Of a DNA stretch of 5,540 nucleotides, positions 1-5,036 are shown one piece after another. A model generated the notes under the pieces. The model was not told where the DNA came from and did no database searches. It saw only the letters and a list, made by a program, of their open reading frames with translations. How positions within the stretch are numbered: position 1 is the stretch's first letter; each line of letters begins with the position of its first letter. The translations under genes were made by a program, and so were the position numbers. Source of the DNA: Microcaldota archaeon (lineage in GTDB: Archaea > Micrarchaeota > Micrarchaeia > Anstonellales > Anstonellaceae); assembly GCA_021813025.1 (NCBI GenBank), contig JAKAME010000077.1, positions 1 through 5,540 on the forward strand, given 5' to 3'.

Positions 1-4
1 AGTA

Positions 5-18
5 TTTAAATAAATAAA
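5..18 (+). promoter_or_regulatory. TATA-like promoter of tRNA-Ile
   Basis: An A/T-only stretch (TTTAAATAAATAAA) sits about 30-40 bases before the tRNA 5' end in otherwise GC-rich DNA. Archaeal TATA boxes lie about 25 bases before the transcription start, which would put initiation near base 36 and leave a short 5' leader for RNase P to remove. The window begins too close to the box to show a BRE element. The call rests on composition and spacing only. Confidence 0.6.
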
Positions 19-45
19 GCACGAAAGAGTGCAACGGCTTTGTTT

Positions 46-120
46 GGGCCCATAGCTTAGCCTGGTTGGAGCGTTCGACTGATAATCGAAAGGTCCTGAG
101 TTCAAATCTCAGTGGGCCCA
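46..120 (+). tRNA. tRNA-Ile(GAU): tRNA-Ile, anticodon GAU
   Basis: The full cloverleaf folds by hand. The 7-bp acceptor stem pairs GGGCCCA (46-52) with TGGGCCC (113-119), followed by discriminator A at 120. The D arm is 55-72, with the conserved GG of the loop at 64-65. The anticodon stem pairs TTCGA (74-78) with TCGAA (86-90) around loop CTGATAA, giving anticodon GAT at 81-83. The variable loop is 5 bases. The T stem pairs CTGAG with CTCAG around TTCAAAT. No intron is present, and CCA is not encoded (AAC follows base 120), so the tail must be added by CCA-adding enzyme. This tRNA reads AUU and AUC. AUA, which is common in the neighbouring ppsA, needs a separate tRNA-Ile2, decoded in archaea by agmatidine-modified CAU. 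Confidence 0.97.
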
Positions 121-126
121 AACCGC

Positions 127-150
127 GGAGGGGGGCAGCGGCCCCCCTCC
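127..150. terminator. Strong G/C hairpin between convergent tRNA-Ile and deoxyhypusine synthase genes
   Basis: GGAGGGGGG (127-135) pairs perfectly with CCCCCCTCC (142-150). An extra C136-G141 pair gives a 10-bp stem closed by an AGCG tetraloop. It begins 6 bases after the tRNA 3' end and lies 33 bases past the stop codon of the opposing gene. The stem forms in RNA of either strand, so it could end or protect both transcripts. Neither side has the long T tract usual for archaeal termination, so the terminator role is inferred; a 3'-end stability element or tRNA trailer structure is equally possible. Confidence 0.4.
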
Positions 151-183
151 CCAGTTCCAGGTTCCTCCTGACCCTCCCCCCGT

Positions 184-1128
184 TTATTCCAGCATGCCGC
201 AGGCCAGCAATGGAAATACGATGCTGGCGTCGGCCTCGACATGCACGATTTTTGCCTTTGGCGAAACCTTGCCCCAAGAGACGGCCTCATTGACGCGCGC
301 GCCGGACAAGCTCCCATCATATGGCGTGCCAGTGCTCACGTATACTGCATAATCAAAGCCTTCGCGCAAGATGTTTGCCCCAATGGCGTGGTGCTTGGCC
401 ACCCCGCCGCCCAGGATGATGCCGCCAGTTTTGTCCGCATCCAGCACCATCTGGCCAAGAGGCTTCAAATCTCCGGCAGAATCAATTCCGAACTGGGGAT
501 GCTTTTGCTTGAAGAAATACAATTGAAGCCCGAATGCGCCGTCTGTTGGGGCGGGGCAGAAGATTGGGATGTTGTTTTTCGCAGCCCAATAAACAAACGA
601 ATGCTCATCGGAAAGGGAGAGGCCCAAATCACGGATAATCTCGTGCGGAGCTAGCAAGCGCCCAATTTTCTTCTGTTTATCATATTCTTTTGCGAAAAAC
701 GGCTGCAGCACTTTCTCCAGCTTAACATAAGCCTCGTTCGGAATTATTATGTTGCCCACCCTGTTTCTTCCTTCCGCATGCAGCTGCCAGTCATCCGCGT
801 CGAAAGAGCCCTGCTCGAAACGGGTCAGGGTTTTCATCACGTCCTCCTCAATCGAGCCGATGGCCGTGATTATGCAGTGGATTTTTTTGCGGCGCACAAG
901 CTCGGCGATGGTTTCGCGAAGCCCTGACGTAATGAGGTTTGTCGTAAATGTAAGGAAAATAACCGCTTTCTCTTTCTGCATCTCCCCAATCACTTCCGCA
1001 GCCTGCCCAACCTGCGTTGCCTGCAAACCTGCTCCCCTCATCTGCCCCACCAGCGAGCGCACGCTAATCGTAGGGGTCAGGGAAAAGCCCTTCACTGGGG
1101 GCAGGCTGGCGGGTGTTTTCTTGGCCAT
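184..1128 (-). CDS. dys: Deoxyhypusine synthase
   Basis: This enzyme makes the first step of hypusine formation: it transfers a 4-aminobutyl group, classically from spermidine with NAD, to one lysine of translation factor aIF5A in the cytoplasm. The 314-residue product has the family motifs in order: FTTNLITSGLRE (61-72), the EED segment (94-96), NRVGNIIIPNEAY (122-134), YWAAKNNIPIF (180-190), GGGVAKHH (240-247) and the catalytic stretch EAVSWGK (281-287). By alignment from memory with human DHPS, K287 is the catalytic lysine (human K329), W285 is W327, E281 is E323 and H246 is H288. The length fits archaeal members, so it appears complete. Two positions that are spermidine-binding aspartates in the human enzyme look changed here (L201/Q202 and L274). 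The ATG lies about 25 bases after a TATA-like box with no Shine-Dalgarno, which suggests a leaderless mRNA. The aIF5A gene is not in this window. Confidence 0.95.
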   Translation of the reverse strand: MAKKTPASLPPVKGFSLTPTISVRSLVGQMRGAGLQATQVGQAAEVIGEMQKEKAVIFLTFTTNLITSGLRETIAELVRRKKIHCIITAIGSIEEDVMKTLTRFEQGSFDADDWQLHAEGRNRVGNIIIPNEAYVKLEKVLQPFFAKEYDKQKKIGRLLAPHEIIRDLGLSLSDEHSFVYWAAKNNIPIFCPAPTDGAFGLQLYFFKQKHPQFGIDSAGDLKPLGQMVLDADKTGGIILGGGVAKHHAIGANILREGFDYAVYVSTGTPYDGSLSGARVNEAVSWGKVSPKAKIVHVEADASIVFPLLACGMLE

Positions 1129-1149
1129 AACCCAAATTGGGCCGGGTTA
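1128..1149. repeat. Overlapping inverted repeats at the deoxyhypusine synthase start
   Basis: TAACCC (1128-1133) mirrors GGGTTA (1144-1149), and inside this CCCAA (1131-1135) mirrors TTGGG (1137-1141) around a single base. The repeats fill the gap between the TATA-like box and the initiator ATG on the minus strand, where a dimeric repressor could block initiation. They are short, so chance is a real alternative and no regulator is identified. Confidence 0.3.
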
Positions 1150-1160
1150 TGCATAAAAAG
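1150..1160 (-). promoter_or_regulatory. TATA-like promoter of deoxyhypusine synthase
   Basis: On the minus strand this reads CTTTTTATGCA, with its centre about 26 bases upstream of the ATG at 1128. That places the predicted transcription start at or within a base or two of the ATG. The gene may therefore be expressed separately from the upstream coiled-coil gene, although read-through across the 73-base gap is possible. Confidence 0.6.
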
Positions 1161-1195
1161 GAGCGTTTTCAGGCCGTTGACCGGGCTGGTCGGTC
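1155..1195 (-). terminator. Possible weak terminator of the coiled-coil gene
   Basis: Just after the coiled-coil stop codon, the minus strand can form a 5-bp GACCG/CGGTC stem (1179-1183 with 1191-1195, 7-base loop). A T5 run follows further on at 1159-1155. Short T tracts end transcripts in archaea, but this one also forms the TATA-like box of the next gene, so it may have no terminator role. Confidence 0.25.
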
Positions 1196-1201
1196 TGTTT
1201 C

Positions 1202-2161
1202 TTATGCCGCAGGCTGGCTTCCGGGCCCCAAGTCAATGGTAGGCACGTCGGCGCGCACTGGCGGCTTCTCGCTCTTGGGCAAACTCACGCACAGCGGCCC
1301 CTTCACGTTTGCAATAGCGTGCCTGCGGGTGCGAAGCTCAAGGTAAAGGCTTTGCAAGGACTCGAACTCCTTCTGCTCCTCCTCTCCCAGCCCGTCAGCC
1401 TGGCTTTTGGCCAGCTTGGTCTGTATCTTGCGCCCTATTTCGGAGAGGTGCTTCTCGTTCTCCTCCCATTCGGTCATCCTGTCCTTGGGCACCCAGAGGG
1501 CCGAGCCGTTGGAGCCGACGGCCCCGCCCACGCTTTTGGGTATTTCCTCTACCCATCTAAGGGCGTTGATGTCATCAGCTTTTTTTTTATCAAGAGAGAG
1601 CAGCCCCTCTGCCGCGAAGGCAGGCACGCCGAGGCGGCCGAGAAGGGTGACCATTTCCTGCTGCTGCTCTGATGCAAGGGCTGCTATGGTCACTTCCTGC
1701 AGGGCGTTGGATTCAACCACCGTGCGCAATGCCTCGGCCTGCGTGCGCGGAAGCATGTTGAGAAGTATGGTGAGGCGGGCTATTTCCTCGCGCCTCTCGT
1801 AGTTCTGGCGCGTGATGTCGGCGCGCTTTTTCAAAAGCTCGAACACCGGCCCGCTCCTGCTCTTGAGGGCCGCGTCCAGCTCCTCGCGCGAGTGCTGGTT
1901 TATCTCCGAGTTGATGGAGATGAGGTCGGCGCGCTTTGGCACCACCATCACCAAATCCACCTGCCTTATGCGTTCCTCCAGCGGCTTGAGCTTTGCCTCT
2001 ATTTCGGCCAGCTGGCTCTTGAGCGCGCCCAGCGCGGCATCTTCCGGGCCGCCGCTGTGCCGGGCGAGGTAATCGTGGCGGAACAGGGTTTCGTGGCGCT
2101 TGCGGTAGAGCGCCGTGTAATCGACCAAATCGGTGCTCGTTATTGTGATGTTGCCGTCCAC
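1202..2161 (-). CDS. Coiled-coil protein of unknown function
   Basis: I do not recognise a family. From a GTG start at 2161 the product is 319 residues and soluble-looking, with no signal peptide or membrane segment. Helical, charged heptad-like stretches lie at about 41-68, 91-134 and 226-279. They are separated by a less charged middle with a Gly/Ser-rich patch near 211-220, and the protein ends in a Pro-rich tail (about 295-319). The open frame extends upstream to an ATG at 2269. I prefer the GTG because a TATA-like box (2183-2190) lies inside that extension and its centre is 25 bases from the GTG, the spacing of a leaderless archaeal mRNA; the added 36 residues also show no coil character. 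Residues 192-194 are three lysines encoded by nine consecutive A bases, unusual in this GC-rich gene. The layout could suit a scaffold or a filament- or DNA-associated protein, but nothing fixes a role. That it is a real gene is supported by its length and codon use. Confidence 0.75.
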   Translation of the reverse strand: MDGNITITSTDLVDYTALYRKRHETLFRHDYLARHSGGPEDAALGALKSQLAEIEAKLKPLEERIRQVDLVMVVPKRADLISINSEINQHSREELDAALKSRSGPVFELLKKRADITRQNYERREEIARLTILLNMLPRTQAEALRTVVESNALQEVTIAALASEQQQEMVTLLGRLGVPAFAAEGLLSLDKKKADDINALRWVEEIPKSVGGAVGSNGSALWVPKDRMTEWEENEKHLSEIGRKIQTKLAKSQADGLGEEEQKEFESLQSLYLELRTRRHAIANVKGPLCVSLPKSEKPPVRADVPTIDLGPGSQPAA

Positions 2162-2182
2162 GAATCTGCATCTCAGGCAAGA

Positions 2183-2190
2183 TATAAAAA
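2183..2190 (-). promoter_or_regulatory. TATA-like promoter of the coiled-coil gene
   Basis: The minus strand reads TTTTTATA, a good archaeal TATA core, with its centre about 25 bases before the GTG at 2161. It predicts transcription starting on or next to that codon and is the main reason for rejecting the longer reading frame. It is one half of a divergent promoter region shared with ppsA. Confidence 0.6.
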
Positions 2191-2241
2191 GACGAACCTC
2201 AAGGCCCGGAATTGATTTAGTGCAAACGCCAGCCTGTTTTT

Positions 2242-2272
2242 CCATCCAATTTCCCTGCCGCGCGCCCATCCA
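2242..2272. repeat. Short direct repeat CCATCCA in the divergent promoter region
   Basis: CCATCCA occurs at 2242-2248 and 2266-2272, 24 bases apart, just upstream of the ppsA TATA-like box and between the two divergent promoters. The position would suit a transcription factor, but a 7-base repeat in C-rich DNA can arise by chance. Confidence 0.2.
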
Positions 2273-2275
2273 TTC

Positions 2276-2284
2276 TTTTTTAAT
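2276..2284 (+). promoter_or_regulatory. TATA-like promoter of ppsA
   Basis: TTTTTTAAT stands out in GC-rich surroundings. Initiation about 25 bases downstream would fall near 2305, leaving a leader of about 27 bases before the ATG at 2332. This leader contains a G-rich run (2319-2324) that could act as a weak Shine-Dalgarno. The spacing excludes the in-frame TTG at 2296, because that codon would lie upstream of the transcription start. Confidence 0.5.
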
Positions 2285-2331
2285 CCTTCCCGTCGTTGCA
2301 GACCCAGTCGTTCCGAGTGGGGGGTCTGGCC

Positions 2332-5016
2332 ATGAAAAACGTCATGTGGTTCGAAGAAATACGCAAGGAGAATCTGGCCGAGGTCGGCGGAAAGGGCGCC
2401 AATCTGGGCGAGATGACCGCCGCCAAGTTCCCCGTCCCCCCCGGCTTCATAGTCACGGCCGGCGCCTATTTCGATTTCATCCGCCACAACCGCATAGACG
2501 CCTACATCAAGGAGATGACCGACGAGCTGGACATCAACAATTCCGACAAGCTCACGCGCGCATCCGAGATGGTCAAGGCCAAAATCCTCGGCGGCGTAAT
2601 TCCCGACTCAATCCGCTCCGACATAATCAAGTCCTACCGCACTCTGTGCTCCAAGCGCGGCCGCCAAGTATTCGTTGCCGTGCGCTCCTCAGCCACGGCA
2701 GAGGATTTGCCCGAAGCCTCATTCGCAGGCCAGCAGTCAACCTATCTCAACGTGCAGGGCGAGGGCGAGGTGGTGCAGAACATCAAGGAGTGCTGGGCCT
2801 CGCTCTTCGAGCCGCGCTCAATCTTCTACCGCGTCACCAACCATTTCGACCATCTCAAGGTGGGCTTGGCCGCGGTGGTGCAGGAGATGGTGCAGTCAGA
2901 AGTTGCCGGCGTGATGTTCACCGTGGACCCTGTCACCCAGGATTTGGGCATAGTTTCGATTGAGGCGGCCTACGGCCTTGGCGAGGTAGTGGTATCCGGC
3001 ATGGTCACCCCAGACCGCTACCTTGTGCGCAAGGGGAGCTGGCGCCTGGAAACAAGGGACGTGGCGCGCCAGACCTGGATGATTACAAAGGAAGGGGACC
3101 ACAACGAGAGAAAGGCCATCCAATCCGAGCGGCAGGAGCGGCCCAAGCTCAGCGACGCGCAGATTGTCGAGCTGGCGCAGATTGGCGGGCGCATCGAGGC
3201 GCACTACGGCAAGCCTCAGGACACCGAATGGGCCCTGCAGGACGGCGTGCTTTACATAGTGCAGGCGCGCCCTGTCACCACCCTCAAGGGCGAATCTCTT
3301 TCCACCGTGCAGTCAGGCCGCTATCTCGAGCTTATCAAGAGCCAGTTCAAGGACGTGAGGACGGGCGACTCCAATCCAATGGATTCGGTGCCTGCCATGG
3401 AAGCCTCGGCTCAATCCGCCTATGCGATGAAAGCAGGCTCGGAAAAGCCTGCCTATGCTCCGGCGGCAGCATCAAGCCAGCAATCCCGCCCGGCCCAGCC
3501 ATTCCAAAAGCCGGCACAGGCTTACTCCCCATCAGCCCAGCTATCGGCTCCCTCTCCAAATCCGGCCCTGCCTTCCCCCCCGCAATCGAATCAAGCCCCA
3601 TCTGGTGGTCCCTCTATGACAACTCCATCTGCGCCAGGCTCAGGCCAGGTCCTGCTCACCGGCCTCGCGGCCTCGCCCGGCGTGGGCAAGGGCAGGGTGC
3701 GCCTGCTCGCCTCGGCCAAGGAAATGAACCGCATGCAGCAGGGTGAAATCCTTGTAACCGAAATGACCACGCCAGATTTCGTGCCTGCCATGAAAAAGGC
3801 TGTCGCAATCATCACTGACCAGGGCGGCATGACCTGCCATGCGGCCATAGTCTCGCGCGAGCTTGGCGTGCCGTGCATAGTCGGCACGCGCGAGGCCACT
3901 TCCAAGCTCAAAGAGGGCCAGTTCCTCACCGTAGATGCGGTGCGCGGCAAAATCTATGACGGCGACATCGAAATAGCAGGCTCCAAGCCAGCCGGTTCAT
4001 CAGATGCTGCCGGCGCAGGAGGCAGGTATGAGCCGAGCGCGTTTGCCTCTTCCTCCTACGTGCCCACGGGCACCAAAATCTATGTCAACCTGGCCGAAGT
4101 GGAGCTGGCCGAGAAGGTGTCGCGCATGCCCTGCGACGGCGTGGGCCTGCTGCGCGCAGAATTCATGGTTGCCGGCATAGGCGAGCACCCGAAGAAAATC
4201 ATACGCGAGGGCCGCCAGTCTGAATACATAGACAAGCTTGCCGAGGGTTTGCGCACCTTCGCCTCGGCCTTCTACCCCCGCCCGGTAGTTTATCGCGCCA
4301 CGGACTTCAAGACAAACGAATACCGCAACCTCAAAGGCGGCGAGGAGTTCGAGCCGAAGGAGGAGAATCCGATGATGGGCTTCCGCGGCTGCGCGCGCTA
4401 CGTGCACGAGCCGGAAGTGTTTGCGATGGAGCTTGAGGCAATCAAGAAGGTGCGCGACGAGTATGGGATGAAGAACTTGTGGCTCATGATTCCGTTCGTT
4501 CGGCGCATCGGCGAGCTGAGGGCAGTCAAGGACTTGCTGAAAGCCAACGGCATCCACCACACCCGCGACTTCAAGCTTTGGATTATGTGCGAGGTGCCCT
4601 CAACTGTTGTGCTTATCGAGGACTTCTGCCAGGAGGGAATAGACGGCGTGTCCATAGGCTCCAACGACCTCACCCAGCTCACTCTGGGCATAGACCGCGA
4701 CAACTCCACGCTTGCCGACGGCTTTGACGAGCGCAATGCCGCAGTGCTCAAGTCAATTGAGAAAGTGGTCAAGACCTGCAACAAGTACGGAGTCACATGC
4801 TCTCTCTGCGGGCAAGCGCCTTCCGTGTATCCCGAATTTGCCGAAAAGCTGGTGGAGTTCGGCATCACCTCCATGTCGGTCAATCCCGACGTTGTGGAGC
4901 GCACGCGGCGCATAGTCGCCTCCGCAGAGCAGAAGGTCACCCTCAAGCGCCTCATGCTGCTGGAAGAGAAGCTGGCCAAAACCGACCCGTCTGGCCGCGC
5001 AGGCTCTGACGACTGA
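2332..5016 (+). CDS. ppsA: Phosphoenolpyruvate synthase (pyruvate, water dikinase)
   Basis: It converts pyruvate, ATP and water to PEP, AMP and phosphate, the entry step of gluconeogenesis in the cytoplasm. The 894-residue product has all three family domains. The N-terminal ATP-binding domain (about 1-318) starts WFEEI then EVGGKGANLGEM, with VAVRSSATAEDLPEASFAGQ at 116-135 and QARPVTTL at 311-318. The phosphohistidine domain (about 439-548) contains GGMTCHAAIVSRE with the phosphorylated His at 503. The PEP/pyruvate TIM barrel (about 581-883) has LLRAEF (606-611), NPMMGFRG, IGSNDLTQL and the catalytic Cys826 in CSLCGQAPS. These active-site signatures look intact. ATG 2332 is chosen because it matches the usual N-terminus; TTG 2296 and GTG 2317 are in-frame alternatives. 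Oddities: a linker of about 120 residues (319-438), rich in Pro, Ala, Ser and Gln, before the phosphohistidine domain, and a second Gly/Ala/Ser-rich linker after it (about 549-580). AUA isoleucine codons are frequent. A PH-like membrane gene follows after 20 bases. Confidence 0.96.
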   Translation: MKNVMWFEEIRKENLAEVGGKGANLGEMTAAKFPVPPGFIVTAGAYFDFIRHNRIDAYIKEMTDELDINNSDKLTRASEMVKAKILGGVIPDSIRSDIIKSYRTLCSKRGRQVFVAVRSSATAEDLPEASFAGQQSTYLNVQGEGEVVQNIKECWASLFEPRSIFYRVTNHFDHLKVGLAAVVQEMVQSEVAGVMFTVDPVTQDLGIVSIEAAYGLGEVVVSGMVTPDRYLVRKGSWRLETRDVARQTWMITKEGDHNERKAIQSERQERPKLSDAQIVELAQIGGRIEAHYGKPQDTEWALQDGVLYIVQARPVTTLKGESLSTVQSGRYLELIKSQFKDVRTGDSNPMDSVPAMEASAQSAYAMKAGSEKPAYAPAAASSQQSRPAQPFQKPAQAYSPSAQLSAPSPNPALPSPPQSNQAPSGGPSMTTPSAPGSGQVLLTGLAASPGVGKGRVRLLASAKEMNRMQQGEILVTEMTTPDFVPAMKKAVAIITDQGGMTCHAAIVSRELGVPCIVGTREATSKLKEGQFLTVDAVRGKIYDGDIEIAGSKPAGSSDAAGAGGRYEPSAFASSSYVPTGTKIYVNLAEVELAEKVSRMPCDGVGLLRAEFMVAGIGEHPKKIIREGRQSEYIDKLAEGLRTFASAFYPRPVVYRATDFKTNEYRNLKGGEEFEPKEENPMMGFRGCARYVHEPEVFAMELEAIKKVRDEYGMKNLWLMIPFVRRIGELRAVKDLLKANGIHHTRDFKLWIMCEVPSTVVLIEDFCQEGIDGVSIGSNDLTQLTLGIDRDNSTLADGFDERNAAVLKSIEKVVKTCNKYGVTCSLCGQAPSVYPEFAEKLVEFGITSMSVNPDVVERTRRIVASAEQKVTLKRLMLLEEKLAKTDPSGRAGSDD
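3286..3645 (+). other. Low-complexity linker region inside ppsA
   Basis: These codons encode residues 319-438 of PEP synthase. The first 25 or so could still be helical. The rest, especially from about 3445, is dominated by Pro, Ala, Ser and Gln and has no recognisable fold. In family members I know, the ATP-binding domain and the phosphohistidine domain are joined by a much shorter linker. The reading frame is unbroken and VLLTGLAASPGVGKG of the next domain follows directly. By eye, third codon positions here are richer in A/T than in the flanking domains, with codons such as CCA, TCA, GCT and TCT, consistent with relaxed selection or later expansion. Confidence 0.8.
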
Positions 5017-5036
5017 GGCTTTAGGGAAAAGGCCTG

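Noticed and set aside
19..32. GCAC/GTGC hairpin between the TATA-like box and the tRNA
   Set aside because: Only a 4-bp stem, and it lies upstream of the predicted transcription start, so it would probably not be transcribed.
2162..2269. CxxC pair in the upstream extension of the coiled-coil frame as a metal site
   Set aside because: The extension spans the probable promoter and is unlikely to be translated; a single CxxC without partners is weak evidence anyway.
2296..2331. TTG or GTG start of ppsA upstream of ATG 2332
   Set aside because: TTG 2296 lies before the predicted transcription start, and the conserved PpsA N-terminus begins at the ATG; GTG 2317 remains possible but adds only five residues with no family match.
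2133..2963. 276-codon + strand open frame overlapping the ppsA start
   Set aside because: It overlaps ppsA in another frame, gives an Arg/Pro-rich product typical of off-frame GC-rich DNA, and crosses the antisense of the coiled-coil gene start.
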